A stretch of 64,000 nucleotides of DNA, taken from Neobacillus ginsengisoli. Its GTDB lineage: Bacteria > Bacillota > Bacilli > Bacillales_B > DSM-18226. The notes under the pieces were generated by a model. It searched no databases. It was not told the origin of the DNA and worked only from the letters and a program-made list of their open reading frames with translations. A program made the translations under genes and the position numbers. Positions 37,041 to 46,682 of this stretch are shown here, in pieces (position 1 is the first letter of the stretch; each line of letters starts with the position of its first letter). The DNA lies in NCBI RefSeq assembly GCF_030813055.1, contig NZ_JAUSTW010000002.1:434001-498000 (forward strand). The letters run 5' to 3'.

Positions 37041-37311
37041 CCTATCTCCTTTTTTAACTTATATATACTAACAAACAATTTTTTGAAAATGAAGAGTCAA
37101 TCGTATTGTCTTTAAAAAAAGTATCGAAAGCAGGGGGTTTTTTCCGGAAACTCACTTTAGGGAAAAATTTGACTTGATAGTTTAATATTCAATTCCCATT
37201 TATTTAATACCAAAAAGAATGTGTACGAAATGAAGAGTCTTTGGAATAAATTAGGTCCGTATAAGGAGGGGGAACGGATGCTCCTTTTTTGACCTTGGTT
37301 TTATCATGTAT

Positions 37312-37340
37312 TTGTAACCGATGTGTTATGATGGTATTCT
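37312..37340 (+). promoter_or_regulatory. Candidate SigA promoter of ykuI
   Basis: TTGTAA (37312-37317) and TATTCT (37335-37340) are 17 bases apart. The rest of the 387-base gap between ykuE and ykuI shows only a weak hairpin AGGAG/CTCCT with six T at 37264-37290 and no gene. Confidence 0.4.
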
Positions 37341-37427
37341 TTTGGAAACGAACGGGAAACGGTGATTATGCGTATTATATATAAGGGTATGGTATAATGA
37401 GAAAAATTCTTTTCTGGAGGTACTTAG

Positions 37428-38639
37428 ATGGATGCATTGGATATCCTGACGGATCTTGAAAATGTCATTCCTTTTTTTCAACCGATTTTTAGTGCCGATG
37501 AACAACGCGTAATTGCTTACGAGGTATTGGGAAGGTATTGCTCTGAAGGAAATATTATTAGCTTGGGCCCCTTTTTTCAAGATGATCAAATTCCTGATGA
37601 ATATAAATTTGAAGTAGATTTGTTGTTAGTGAAAAAAGCACTGGAAAAAGCCTTGGAACTTGAAGATGATGTCAGTATTTTTTTAAATCGAAATGCAGAT
37701 TTATTAATGTATGGGCATGGAGAACCATTTTTACAGGAGCTTTTAGAATTTGAAAAAAAGGGATTGCAATTAAAAAGAATCGTTCTTGAAATTTCTGAAC
37801 GGAATTACAAAGGAGATATAGGTCAAATAGATCACTTGCTGCAATACTATCGGACTTATGGTATTGGAATAGCCATTGCTAGAATCGATAGTCAAAGTAA
37901 TTATTTTGAACGAATTGGACAGCTTGAACCTGATATTTTAAAAATTAATTTACAAGCATTAAAATCGACGGGAACCGGAACTAACTTTAATGATGTATTG
38001 TTCACATTATCATTGTTAGCAAGGAAAATCGGTGCCACCCTATTGTTTGAAAATATAGAAATGAGTTATCAGCTTCAATTTGCTTGGAAAAATGGAGGCA
38101 GATATTATCAAGGCTACTATCTACATCCACCATCACCTGAGTTTATTCCGATAGACTTATTAAAGCATCGGTTAAAAGAGAAATTTCATGATTTTATTTC
38201 CTATGAAAAAAGAAAATTGGAGGCTGTTTATACAACAGCAGAATTTTTCCAAGTAACAATACAAGAAATTGTTATGAGAAATAGAAAGGCAAGTTATGAA
38301 GAGTTATTTCAAGCTTTAATAAAGGAAATGGATCAAATTGTTTTTCGTATGTATGTTTGTGATGAGGATGGGTTTCAAAAATCATCGAATATTTTTAAAG
38401 GTCAAAATGGCTGGAGTACACAAACAGAATATATGCATAAAAATTGGAGCTGGCGCCCGTATTTTCTGGAGAATATTATTAAAATGAGGAATGAAAAAAG
38501 AGGAATTTTGTCCGACTTGTACAGTGATATTGAAACAGGGGAATCGATCCGTACTTTTTCATTTCCGATGAATGGGAATGAATATTTATTTATGGATATC
38601 TCCTATCAATATTTATTTGAACATGATCAATTACTATGA
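37428..38639 (+). CDS. ykuI: EAL-domain c-di-GMP binding protein YkuI
   Basis: A 403-residue protein with an EAL domain (about 10-245) and a C-terminal PAS-like domain, as in B. subtilis YkuI. The signature is EVL (32-34) rather than EAL. Asn in IFLNRNAD, Glu121 in LEISER and the lysine of DILKIN are kept, but the loop that normally holds the metal-binding aspartate reads AIARID, placing Ala151 where YkuI has Asp. Hydrolysis of c-di-GMP is therefore unlikely and a sensor role more likely. CTGGAGG precedes the ATG. Confidence 0.9.
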   Translation: MDALDILTDLENVIPFFQPIFSADEQRVIAYEVLGRYCSEGNIISLGPFFQDDQIPDEYKFEVDLLLVKKALEKALELEDDVSIFLNRNADLLMYGHGEPFLQELLEFEKKGLQLKRIVLEISERNYKGDIGQIDHLLQYYRTYGIGIAIARIDSQSNYFERIGQLEPDILKINLQALKSTGTGTNFNDVLFTLSLLARKIGATLLFENIEMSYQLQFAWKNGGRYYQGYYLHPPSPEFIPIDLLKHRLKEKFHDFISYEKRKLEAVYTTAEFFQVTIQEIVMRNRKASYEELFQALIKEMDQIVFRMYVCDEDGFQKSSNIFKGQNGWSTQTEYMHKNWSWRPYFLENIIKMRNEKRGILSDLYSDIETGESIRTFSFPMNGNEYLFMDISYQYLFEHDQLL

Positions 38640-38709
38640 GGTTCACTGAATAGAATGCTTCATGGAGTGGTACTTTAGAAGTAACCACTTCTGAAGGAGA
38701 AGAAAGCTC

Positions 38710-38946
38710 ATGAATCTTTTTGTTAATATCCTGGCCATTGCTATTTTTGGAATTCTGGCAGTAGCACTTATTTTTACATGGTCTGAGGCAAGACAGCAGA
38801 AAACTGTTGATGGTGAAATTGATTCCCAATTACCAAAGCCGGTACAGCATAATGTCTATATGCGCAACCCCATTTTTTTATCATACGGCATCTTTTTTGC
38901 CCTAGTGCTATTTATTATCCTTTTTGTTGCCATTACGTATTTATGA
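38710..38946 (+). CDS. Small two-helix membrane protein, 78 residues
   Basis: Not recognised. Residues 5-23 and 56-77 are hydrophobic helices with a polar linker, ARQQKTVDGEIDSQLPKP, between them. GAAGGAGAA stands before the ATG. It follows ykuI by 70 bases on the same strand and has its own terminator. Confidence 0.7.
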   Translation: MNLFVNILAIAIFGILAVALIFTWSEARQQKTVDGEIDSQLPKPVQHNVYMRNPIFLSYGIFFALVLFIILFVAITYL

Positions 38947-38976
38947 TAGGTCTCTATATTGAGGCCTATTTTTATT
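38945..38976 (+). terminator. Terminator of the 78-residue gene
   Basis: ATAGGTCTC pairs with GAGGCCTAT, followed by a T-rich stretch. Confidence 0.65.
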
Positions 38977-39190
38977 TGGGGCCGGACCATAATTATAAGT
39001 CAAAAGACATGTTTGAATCCTCCTAAAATAACGACATTTATAGGAGGATTCTGAATAATTAACAGGTATATTGTTTGAATATGTCTTATTCTGCTGATTT
39101 ATTACGAAAGATATATTTATTCTAGAGGAATATTTATTGATAAAATCAATATTAATTTAAGTTGAGCGATAATGGAAGGGGGAAAGATTC

Positions 39191-39742
39191 ATGAAGAAAT
39201 TATTCTTTTTTTTAATTATATTTTTATTAATTATGCCTTTATCTTCACAAGCAAAAACTAATTTAAACAATAGAAATGATGTTTTTGATTTTTTACACGG
39301 TGCTTTCGAAGCGCAGGTATCTTTAAGTAATCAGTTCCGGACAAAAGAAGAGATTACCGATATATTAAATCCCTATTTTTCCCATCAATTTCAGCAGGCC
39401 TTTTGGAACGAAAATATTGTTAAAGAGGGAGGAAAGTATATAACCTATGGCTCTGATTTTGCCCAATATTACATACCCTTTTACCACTTTTCTAATAAAA
39501 CAAAAGTTGTCATTGGTTCAGATGAGATTTATGTCTTTGAATATTTTCCCGCCAGTACAGAAGGTCCCGTTGGTTATAAAAGCCATTATGAGGGGCTGCT
39601 CCTGAAAAAGATCTCTGATGATTGGAAGGTGGATAAATTTTTGTATAATAATATTCCTAAAAATATTATAGAAAAAGCAAAAAATAAAACAAAACGAAGT
39701 AGGGTGTTTTCAATTCTCCATTATAGGCAGCTTTTTTATTAA
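39191..39742 (+). CDS. Secreted protein, DUF3993-like
   Basis: A 183-residue protein with a cleavable signal peptide (KKLFFFLIIFLLIMPLSSQA). The mature part includes FEAQVSLSNQFRTKEEI, YGSDFAQYYIPFYHFS and YFPASTEGPVGYKSHYEG, which I associate from memory with DUF3993. Function unknown; probably outside the membrane. The ATG has a GGAAGGGGG site. No close operon partner. Confidence 0.65.
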   Translation: MKKLFFFLIIFLLIMPLSSQAKTNLNNRNDVFDFLHGAFEAQVSLSNQFRTKEEITDILNPYFSHQFQQAFWNENIVKEGGKYITYGSDFAQYYIPFYHFSNKTKVVIGSDEIYVFEYFPASTEGPVGYKSHYEGLLLKKISDDWKVDKFLYNNIPKNIIEKAKNKTKRSRVFSILHYRQLFY

Positions 39743-39974
39743 AATGTCGAAGTCAAATTCAAGAGTAAGTTTTAATTTTTTAAGACTTTTATTAAAAAAT
39801 ATCATTTTCTTTCATTTTTGCTTGGACAAATGGGCTCTGTTATTTTATTCTTTTAATATTGGTATAAAAAAATTTTAGATATAAAATTCTGAAAATAATC
39901 CATAAGGATAGAAATATGCCAAAAGAGAAATATAACAGTAGGAAGTTTGTTTGTGTTTGAAAGGAGATAAGCAT

Positions 39975-40211
39975 ATGTCACAGCTTCAAGGTATATTAAC
40001 CCGTTTAAAAAACCTTCAGGAACAATCGGGCGGAGGGGAACCGGCACAACGCTATTTCGAGGTAAATGGTGAAAGAAAGTGTCAGGTAACATATCATCCC
40101 AAAACGGAAACATTTGAATTGGAAGTATATAACGAAAAGGAAAAACCAAAACGTTATCAATTTGATAATGTCGATATGATTACAATTGAAATATTTGATT
40201 TAATTCAATAG
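39975..40211 (+). CDS. ykuJ: YkuJ, DUF1797 family protein
   Basis: A 78-residue protein starting MSQLQGILTRLKNLQEQ, with AQRYFEVNGERKCQVTYHP and FDNVDMITIEIFDLIQ, closely like B. subtilis YkuJ. Function unknown. An upstream in-frame ATG exists at 39951, but AAGGAGATA places the start at 39975. A terminator begins at the stop codon. Confidence 0.9.
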   Translation: MSQLQGILTRLKNLQEQSGGGEPAQRYFEVNGERKCQVTYHPKTETFELEVYNEKEKPKRYQFDNVDMITIEIFDLIQ

Positions 40212-40237
40212 GAACCTTAATGGTTCCTTTCTTTTTC
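40208..40237 (+). terminator. Terminator of ykuJ
   Basis: AGGAACC-TTAAT-GGTTCCT followed by TTCTTTTT. Confidence 0.8.
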
Positions 40238-40323
40238 AAAAGCGGTTTCAAAAGATTCACTCCCCTTGGGAACCTATGGTAAAATATATATGTGGTAAAA
40301 CAAACATTGAGGAGTTTTCGGTA

Positions 40324-40770
40324 ATGATTAGTCTTCACAGTGGGGAATTTTTAGAATTAACAATTAAAGATTTAATGATACCTTCTGAACGGGTCGCACA
40401 TGTTCAGGTTGGTAATAATCTAGAACATGCACTATTAGTTTTAACAAAAAGCGGCTATACAGCCATTCCTGTTTTAGACCCGCATTATAAGCTGCATGGG
40501 TTAATTAGTACATCAATTATCATGGATTCGATTCTCGGTTTAGAAAGAATTGAATTTGAAAAGCTAGAAGAAAAAAAAGTTGAAGAGGTAATGAAAAAGG
40601 CTATCCCTCGTGTCAGAATGACCGCTTCTTTAAAAACATGCCTTGATTTACTTGTGAGCCAACCGTTTCTTTGCATCGAAACGGAAGATGGCTTTTTTGA
40701 AGGAATTTTACCAAGAAGCACCGTATTAAATCAATTAACGAAAATAGTCAAAAGGTTTAAAGAAAAGTAA
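40324..40770 (+). CDS. darB: Cyclic-di-AMP binding CBS protein DarB
   Basis: A 148-residue protein of two CBS domains matching YkuL/DarB (CbpB). VAHVQVGNNLEHALLVLTKSGYTAIPVLDP in the first domain is nearly invariant in the family. In B. subtilis, DarB without c-di-AMP stimulates the (p)ppGpp synthetase Rel and pyruvate carboxylase, linking potassium and c-di-AMP status to metabolism. The frame opens at 40276, but the family start and GAGGAG site give ATG 40324. Confidence 0.92.
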   Translation: MISLHSGEFLELTIKDLMIPSERVAHVQVGNNLEHALLVLTKSGYTAIPVLDPHYKLHGLISTSIIMDSILGLERIEFEKLEEKKVEEVMKKAIPRVRMTASLKTCLDLLVSQPFLCIETEDGFFEGILPRSTVLNQLTKIVKRFKEK

Positions 40771-40834
40771 AATATGTTTTTTCGGCTCCCTTATTGGGGG
40801 CTGTTTTGTTAGTTAAACCAAAAGAGGTGTTTAA

Positions 40835-42358
40835 ATGGGAGAAATAATTGAGAAACCGGCCGCACGAAGTTCGCAAAAAAGGCAAACCAATAAACCTCTT
40901 GTATTAGCCGCCGTTATGTTAGCGATGTTTATGGGTGCTATTGAGGCTACGATTGTTTCCACAGCGATGCCTGCAATTGTCGCTGATTTAGGGGGGTTTA
41001 CACTCTATAGCTGGGTTTTTTCCTCTTACTTGCTAATGAATGCGGTTACAGTTCTAATTTATGGTAAATTATCTGATTTATTTGGGAGAAAACCAATTTT
41101 ATTTTTTGGAATCATTGTTTTTTTAATAGGATCATTACTTTGCGGCTATGCAACCTCGATGCAAACACTGATTATATTTCGATTAATACAGGGATTTGGT
41201 GCCGGCGCTGTCACTCCAATTGCAACAACTATTGTCGGTGACATCTATACACAGGAGGAAAGGGCTAAAATTCAAGGATATTTATCAAGTGTTTGGGGAA
41301 TATCTGCTATTACCGGACCGGCAGTAGGCGGTTTACTCGTTCAGTATGTTAACTGGCATTTTGTATTCTGGATCAATATCCCTCTTGGAATTCTTTCAAT
41401 AATTGGTCTTTCCCTTTTTTTACATGAGCATGTGGAAAAGAAGAAACACAAAATTGACTATATGGGCGCAATTATTTTAACGGTTGCAATCTCTTCTATA
41501 ATGTTTTTACTTGTTGAAGGAGGGAGCCGCTTTCCATGGGGTTCATGGCAAACGTTTAGCCTCTTTGCATTGTTTGCAATTGCGATTATTGGTTTTGTTT
41601 TTCAAGAAAAGCGTGCAAAAGAGCCGATCATGCCATTTACTATTTGGAAGGAACGCTCAATTTTTATTGCGAATATTACGTCTTTAACTACGGGAATTAT
41701 GTTAATTGGTATTTCAAGTTTTTTACCTACTTTTGTCCAAGGTGTAATGGAACAAACTGCAATCGTCGCTGGATTTACTTTAACCGCTATGTCAATTGGT
41801 TGGCCGATTGCCTCAACGCTTTCCGGAAGGATGCTAATAACCATTGGTTATCGGGAAACTTCGATCATTGGGGGCGTAACATTAATCTTAGGGAGTATCG
41901 CTTTTGTGACAATGTCTGCTTCTTCCGGTCCTGTTTGGGCAGCATCCGGTTCGTTTTTTGTCGGTGTCGGAATGGGTTTGACTTCAACTGCATTCATTGT
42001 CTCGATTCAAAGTAACGTTGGCTGGCAGCAGAGAGGAATTGCTACGGCGGCTAATATGTTCATGCGAAATCTCGGGAACACGATTGGTGCTGCTTTGTTT
42101 GGTGGAATTCTTAACAATCGCTTGAGTAATTACTTATCAAAGAATGTAACTGATACAGTCAAAGGGTTAACAGTGAATTCAGCCAATTTCCTTTTGAAAG
42201 AAAGCGAGCGGAATAAGCTGACAGAAACGGTGAAAACTATCCTCCAAGATGGGTTAACACTATCTTTACATACTGTTTATTATGTTGTTCTTACATTTGC
42301 AGTATTAAGCTTAGTTTTCATTTTTTTTATACCGAAAAAAGATCAAAGCTCTGTTTAA
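40835..42358 (+). CDS. MFS multidrug exporter, DHA2 (14-TM) family
   Basis: A 507-residue transporter with about 14 hydrophobic segments. Motif A appears as GKLSDLFGRKPI, and the DHA2 motif C region as AITGPAVGGLLVQYVNWHFVFWINIPLG. Such proteins expel drugs or dyes by proton antiport; the substrate is unknown. GAGGTG precedes the ATG. It follows darB by 64 bases with only a weak hairpin between, so partial co-transcription is possible. Confidence 0.88.
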   Translation: MGEIIEKPAARSSQKRQTNKPLVLAAVMLAMFMGAIEATIVSTAMPAIVADLGGFTLYSWVFSSYLLMNAVTVLIYGKLSDLFGRKPILFFGIIVFLIGSLLCGYATSMQTLIIFRLIQGFGAGAVTPIATTIVGDIYTQEERAKIQGYLSSVWGISAITGPAVGGLLVQYVNWHFVFWINIPLGILSIIGLSLFLHEHVEKKKHKIDYMGAIILTVAISSIMFLLVEGGSRFPWGSWQTFSLFALFAIAIIGFVFQEKRAKEPIMPFTIWKERSIFIANITSLTTGIMLIGISSFLPTFVQGVMEQTAIVAGFTLTAMSIGWPIASTLSGRMLITIGYRETSIIGGVTLILGSIAFVTMSASSGPVWAASGSFFVGVGMGLTSTAFIVSIQSNVGWQQRGIATAANMFMRNLGNTIGAALFGGILNNRLSNYLSKNVTDTVKGLTVNSANFLLKESERNKLTETVKTILQDGLTLSLHTVYYVVLTFAVLSLVFIFFIPKKDQSSV

Positions 42359-42381
42359 TTTTACAGAGCTTCTTTTTTTTA
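42345..42381 (+). terminator. Terminator of the DHA2 exporter gene
   Basis: AAGCTCTGT-TTAATTTT-ACAGAGCTT and eight T; the 5' arm lies inside the last codons. Confidence 0.9.
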
Positions 42382-42449
42382 AAACGTTTTTAATGAAATT
42401 TATTATTTTAAAAATTATAATTAAGAAAAACATATGAAGAGGGATGCCT

Positions 42450-43334
42450 TTGTCCTCATTATCGGAATTTCAATTATTATCGGTTTTAGCGCAAGAAATG
42501 AATATGCGCAAAGCTTCAGAACGGCTTTTTGTGTCTCAGCCCGCACTTTCACAAAGATTGCAAACAATTGAAAAAGAATGGGGAACAAAATTATTTATTC
42601 GCTCGCAAAAAGGCTTATCCCTTACCCCTGCAGGCGAGCACGTGATTCAATTTGTCAATGAGGTGCTTCTTAAACAGGAAAAGGTTTGGGAAACCATCCA
42701 CTCTCTCCAGGCAGGAGTTTCCGGAACATTAAAAATTGCAGCGGCTTCTATTGTGGGACAAAATTGGCTTCCGCAAGTATTAAAGAAGTTTATTGATACC
42801 TATCCGCAAGCCAAAATTTCCCTGTTAACGGGTTGGAGCAGCGATATTTTAAAATGTTTATACGATGATCAAGTACATATTGGGATTATTAGAGGAACTC
42901 CTGATTGGAAAGGTGTTAAAATACATCTTTTCAATGATCCGTTATATTTAGTTGATCGGGAGATTACAAAACCTGAACAGGTGTTAGAAACGGATCGTCC
43001 CTTTATCCAATTTAAAAGTGACTCCAATTACTATCAGGAAATTCAAGATTGGTGGATGCGAAACTTTAAAACTTCTCCAAAGCGGACCATTGTGGTAGAC
43101 CAAATTGAGACGTGCAAACAAATGACCTTTAATGGAATCGGATATTCTATTTTGCCGGCCATTACCCTCAATAACACTGAAAAAAATCTTTTTAAAATTC
43201 CACTGGTTGATCAAAATAATGACCCGCTTAAAAGGGATACATGGCTATTAGGGTATGAGTCTGCCTTCCAACTAAAGCAAGTTCAAGCATTTGTGGACTT
43301 AATAAAAGAACATACCGATGAATCACTGGTCTAA
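42450..43334 (+). CDS. ccpC: LysR-type catabolite regulator CcpC
   Basis: A LysR-family protein with an N-terminal winged helix (NMRKASERLFVSQPALSQRLQ region, residues about 15-40) and a periplasmic-binding-like effector domain. LLTGWSSDILKCLYDDQVHIGIIRGTP, IQFKSDSNYYQEIQDWW and VDQIETCKQMTFNGIGYSILP closely follow CcpC, which represses citrate synthase and aconitase genes and responds to citrate. ATG 42444 abuts the AAGAGGG site, so TTG 42450 with six-base spacing is preferred (294 residues). Confidence 0.92.
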   Translation: MSSLSEFQLLSVLAQEMNMRKASERLFVSQPALSQRLQTIEKEWGTKLFIRSQKGLSLTPAGEHVIQFVNEVLLKQEKVWETIHSLQAGVSGTLKIAAASIVGQNWLPQVLKKFIDTYPQAKISLLTGWSSDILKCLYDDQVHIGIIRGTPDWKGVKIHLFNDPLYLVDREITKPEQVLETDRPFIQFKSDSNYYQEIQDWWMRNFKTSPKRTIVVDQIETCKQMTFNGIGYSILPAITLNNTEKNLFKIPLVDQNNDPLKRDTWLLGYESAFQLKQVQAFVDLIKEHTDESLV

Positions 43335-43411
43335 AGGGATTGTTTTTTCTTGTTTTCATTTCTTTTGTTTGTTAAAGTATTTTTTAGCAAGGACAAATAG
43401 GGGGTACTCAT

Positions 43412-44122
43412 ATGAAAATGATGGATGCAAATGAAATTATTGCTTTTATTGGGAATAGTAAAAAATCTACTCCAGTCAAGGTTTACTTAAAAGGGGATCT
43501 GACAGGGCTTGAATTTGGCAGCGATGCAAAGACTTTTATCAATGGGAACTCCGGTGTAATTTTCGGTGAGTGGTCCGAAATTAATAGCGTATTAGAAGCA
43601 AATAAAGAAAAAATAGAAGATTTTGTCGTTGAAAACGATCGACGTAATTCAGCTATCCCATTATTGAATACAAAAAATATTAACGCACGTATTGAACCGG
43701 GAGCTTTTATCCGTGATCAGGTTGAAATTGGCGATAATGCCGTCATCATGATGGGAGCTGTTATCAATATTGGTTCAGTCATTGGCGAAAAGACGATGAT
43801 TGATATGAATGTTGTTTTAGGCGGAAGAGCAACAGTTGGGAAGAATTGTCACATTGGTGCAGGTACAGTATTAGCAGGTGTAATTGAGCCGCCGTCTGCA
43901 AAGCCTGTAGTCGTTGAAGATGATGTTGTAATTGGTGCCAATGCTGTAGTTCTTGAAGGGGTAACGATTGGAAAAGGTGCCGTTGTTGCAGCGGGAGCTG
44001 TTGTTATTGATGACGTCGCACCATATACTGTTGTAGCAGGTACTCCGGCTAGAAAAATTAAAGATATTGATGAAAAAACAAAGTCTAAAACCGAAATCAA
44101 ACAAGAACTCCGTAAATTATAA
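43412..44122 (+). CDS. dapH: Tetrahydrodipicolinate N-acetyltransferase
   Basis: A 236-residue left-handed beta-helix acyltransferase that acetylates tetrahydrodipicolinate with acetyl-CoA. The hexapeptide repeats run from about residue 88 to 210 ([20 protein letters not shown] onward), with the DapH-specific [10 protein letters not shown] and [16 protein letters not shown] before them. It starts the acetylase route to diaminopimelate and lysine. dapL follows 60 bases later, probably in one operon. Confidence 0.94.
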   Translation: MKMMDANEIIAFIGNSKKSTPVKVYLKGDLTGLEFGSDAKTFINGNSGVIFGEWSEINSVLEANKEKIEDFVVENDRRNSAIPLLNTKNINARIEPGAFIRDQVEIGDNAVIMMGAVINIGSVIGEKTMIDMNVVLGGRATVGKNCHIGAGTVLAGVIEPPSAKPVVVEDDVVIGANAVVLEGVTIGKGAVVAAGAVVIDDVAPYTVVAGTPARKIKDIDEKTKSKTEIKQELRKL

Positions 44123-44182
44123 TCATAATATATGTTAGCGTGGAGTGATCCACGCTTTCTTTCTAGTATCGGGAGTGAAGAG

Positions 44183-45307
44183 ATGAATACTTATGTGAAA
44201 ATTCGCCGCGACCTTCATCAAATACCTGAATTGGGGTTTCAGGAGTTCAAGACTCAGGACTATTTATTATCCTATATTCAATCCTTACCTCAAGAAAGAA
44301 TTGAAATCAAAAAATGGAAGACGGGTTTGTTTGTCAAAGTGTATGGCATGAGTCCCAAGAAAACAATTGGATACAGAACAGACATTGATGGCTTGCCGAT
44401 AGAGGAACAAACAGGTTTACCCTTTTCATCTACACATAATAACCAAATGCATGCATGTGGACATGATTTACATATGAGTATTGCTCTCGGTGTGCTCACC
44501 CACTTTGTTCATAATGAAATACATGATGATCTTCTGTTTATCTTTCAGCCGGCTGAGGAAGGGCCGGGTGGTGCAGAGCCGATGTTAAAGTCAGAAATCA
44601 TGCAACAGTGGAAGCCTGACATGATTTTTGCTTTGCATATTGCACCTGAATATCCTGTTGGAACGATTGCATTAAAAGATGGATTATTGTTTGCCAACAC
44701 CTCGGAGTTATTTATTGATTTAAAGGGGAAGGGCGGTCATGCTGCATATCCGCATCAAACGAATGATATGGTTATTGCAGCTTGTACCTTAGTCAACCAG
44801 TTTCAGACTATAGTTTCAAGGAATGTTAACCCGTTAGACAGTGCTGTAATAACGATAGGTAAAATAACAGGCGGAACAGTTCAAAACATCATTGCCGAAA
44901 AAGCAAGGCTTGAAGGAACGATTAGGACATTATCTCCTGAATCAATGAAAAAGGTAAAACATCGAATCAAGTCCATAGTAAAAGGCATTGAAACCGGCTT
45001 TGAATGTGAAGCTGTCATTGACTATGGCTCTATGTATCACCAGGTATATAATGATGAGCACCTAACAAATGATTTTATCAATTACTTGAAGCAGGAATCG
45101 ACCGTTCAGGTAATTGAATGCCGGGAAGCAATGACAGGTGAAGACTTTGGTTATATGTTGGATGAAATTCCCGGGTTTATGTTTTGGCTCGGCGTAGATT
45201 CACCATTCGGTTTACATCATGCCAAATTAAACCCTAGTGAAGATGCGATAAATGTAGCTGTAAATATCATGACAAGCTATATTACTCATAAAGGAAACGA
45301 AGAATAA
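44183..45307 (+). CDS. dapL: N-acetyldiaminopimelate deacetylase
   Basis: A 374-residue M20-family metallohydrolase, the same length as B. subtilis DapL. Metal ligands are in [10 protein letters not shown] near 95, [10 protein letters not shown] near 125 and the C-terminal HHAKLNP. It frees LL-diaminopimelate from its N-acetyl form. The frame is open from ATG 44132, which has no binding site; GGGAGTGA before ATG 44183 gives the family start. It acts after PatA. Confidence 0.93.
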   Translation: MNTYVKIRRDLHQIPELGFQEFKTQDYLLSYIQSLPQERIEIKKWKTGLFVKVYGMSPKKTIGYRTDIDGLPIEEQTGLPFSSTHNNQMHACGHDLHMSIALGVLTHFVHNEIHDDLLFIFQPAEEGPGGAEPMLKSEIMQQWKPDMIFALHIAPEYPVGTIALKDGLLFANTSELFIDLKGKGGHAAYPHQTNDMVIAACTLVNQFQTIVSRNVNPLDSAVITIGKITGGTVQNIIAEKARLEGTIRTLSPESMKKVKHRIKSIVKGIETGFECEAVIDYGSMYHQVYNDEHLTNDFINYLKQESTVQVIECREAMTGEDFGYMLDEIPGFMFWLGVDSPFGLHHAKLNPSEDAINVAVNIMTSYITHKGNEE

Positions 45308-45461
45308 AAAAGCCGTTTTTAAAAAGTAATTAACACAGTTTTTTTTAAAATTTTGTGGCCTTTTTTCGATTATTCTTTTTAAAAAAGGGTAAAACTTAGT
45401 AAGGGTAAAATTAAATTATAATTAATAATAAATATTTATTTAAATTAATTATAATTTAATA

Positions 45462-45498
45462 TTGACTCAAAAAAATTATTATCCTATAATGATTATAG
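45462..45498 (+). promoter_or_regulatory. ykuU promoter with PerR-type box
   Basis: TTGACT-N17-TATAAT (45462-45490) is overlapped by CTATAATGATTATAG (45484-45498), a perfect palindrome that matches the PerR consensus TTATAATNATTATAA at all but the two end bases. Peroxide should relieve repression. The upstream 60 bases are almost pure A and T. Confidence 0.72.
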
Positions 45499-45563
45499 TC
45501 AGGAGATAGCAATGTATATTGCTATAAAATCAATCTTATTTACATATTTGGAGGGATTTAGTT

Positions 45564-46112
45564 ATGCCGGAACGTATGGTTGGTAAACAAGCGCCGCGTT
45601 TTGAAATGGATGCAGTTATGCCTAATAAAGAATTTAAAAAAGTTAGCCTCGAAGAAAACATGAAAAATGATAAATGGACTGTATTATTCTTCTATCCAAT
45701 GGACTTTACCTTTGTTTGTCCAACAGAAATTATTGCATTGTCTGATCGTTATGATGAATTTGAAGATCTTGATGCAGAGGTTATAGGTGTTTCAACTGAT
45801 ACGATTCATACTCACCTTGCTTGGATTAATACTGACCGCAAAAACAATGGTCTTGGCGAATTAAAATATCCATTAGCAGCTGACACAAACCATGTTGTTT
45901 CACGTGATTATGGGGTTTTAATTGAAGAGGAAGGTATTGCACTTCGCGGTTTATTTATCATCAATCCGGAAGGTGAATTAATGTACTCTGTTGTTCACCA
46001 CAACAATATTGGCCGTGAAGTTGAAGAAGTATTACGTGTACTTCAAGCGTTACAAACCGGCGGACTTTGCCCTGCAAACTGGAAGCCTGGACAAGCAACC
46101 TTGAATGTTTAA
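45564..46112 (+). CDS. ykuU: 2-Cys peroxiredoxin YkuU
   Basis: A 182-residue AhpC/TSA-family peroxiredoxin. The peroxidatic cysteine is Cys52 in FTFVCPTE and the resolving cysteine lies in GGLCPANWKPG near residue 170. It reduces hydrogen and organic peroxides. It is followed by the thioredoxin-like YkuV, a likely electron donor. The PerR-type box in its promoter fits the role. Confidence 0.94.
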   Translation: MPERMVGKQAPRFEMDAVMPNKEFKKVSLEENMKNDKWTVLFFYPMDFTFVCPTEIIALSDRYDEFEDLDAEVIGVSTDTIHTHLAWINTDRKNNGLGELKYPLAADTNHVVSRDYGVLIEEEGIALRGLFIINPEGELMYSVVHHNNIGREVEEVLRVLQALQTGGLCPANWKPGQATLNV

Positions 46113-46125
46113 TTATATCAGCCAG

Positions 46126-46157
46126 AAAGACCTAACCAAGGTGTTAGGTCTTTTTTA
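46126..46157 (+). terminator. Terminator between ykuU and ykuV
   Basis: AAAGACCTAAC-CAAGG-TGTTAGGTCTTTTTT; may act as an attenuator since ykuV follows in the same direction. Confidence 0.85.
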
Positions 46158-46175
46158 AAATAGGGGGGATTTTGA

Positions 46176-46631
46176 ATGAAACTTCGTGAACCAATGCCTG
46201 AATTAACCGGTGCCACTGAATGGTTAAACGGTGAAGTGACGAGGAATGAATTAGTTGGTGAAAAACCTACACTTATTCATTTTTGGTCCATTAGCTGTCA
46301 TTTATGTAAAGAAGCAATGCCGCAGGTAAATCAATTCCGCGACACTTACAAAGATAAATTAAATGTAGTTGCAGTTCATATGCCAAGATCAGAAAATGAT
46401 TTAAATATTGAGGAAATTAAACAAGTTGCTGCCGAACATGGAATCAATCAGCCAATCTTTGTTGACAGTGATCATAAACTAACTGAAGCCTTTGAAAATC
46501 AGTATGTACCGGCCTATTATGTTTTTGACCGCGAAGGAAAGCTCCGCCATTTTCAAGCAGGCGGAAGCGGGATGAAAATGCTAGAAAAAAGAGTAAACCG
46601 TGTATTAGATGAATTAGAAAAAGCCGAATAA
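46176..46631 (+). CDS. ykuV: Thioredoxin-like thiol-disulfide oxidoreductase YkuV
   Basis: A 151-residue thioredoxin-fold protein of the TlpA/ResA type with the redox site CHLC (41-44) in HFWSISCHLCKEAMP and the cis-proline segment YVPAYYVFD. No signal peptide is present, so it works in the cytoplasm. AGGGGG precedes the ATG. Order ykuU-ykuV is as in B. subtilis. Confidence 0.92.
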   Translation: MKLREPMPELTGATEWLNGEVTRNELVGEKPTLIHFWSISCHLCKEAMPQVNQFRDTYKDKLNVVAVHMPRSENDLNIEEIKQVAAEHGINQPIFVDSDHKLTEAFENQYVPAYYVFDREGKLRHFQAGGSGMKMLEKRVNRVLDELEKAE

Positions 46632-46645
46632 ATGAATACACTTAA

Positions 46646-46682
46646 TGGACTGTTCGTTTTAAAATGAACAGTCTTTTTTTTC
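46646..46682 (+). terminator. Terminator of ykuV
   Basis: GACTGTTC-GTTTTAAAAT-GAACAGTC followed by eight T. Confidence 0.92.

Noticed and set aside
37264..37290. Hairpin with T run between ykuE and ykuI
   Set aside because: The stem AGGAG/CTCCT is only five pairs and no plus-strand gene ends upstream, so it is not called a terminator.
40237..40250. Possible cre site before darB
   Set aside because: On the minus strand TGAAACCGCTTTTG matches only 12 of 14 positions with both mismatches at the conserved CA end, and no promoter was identified beside it.
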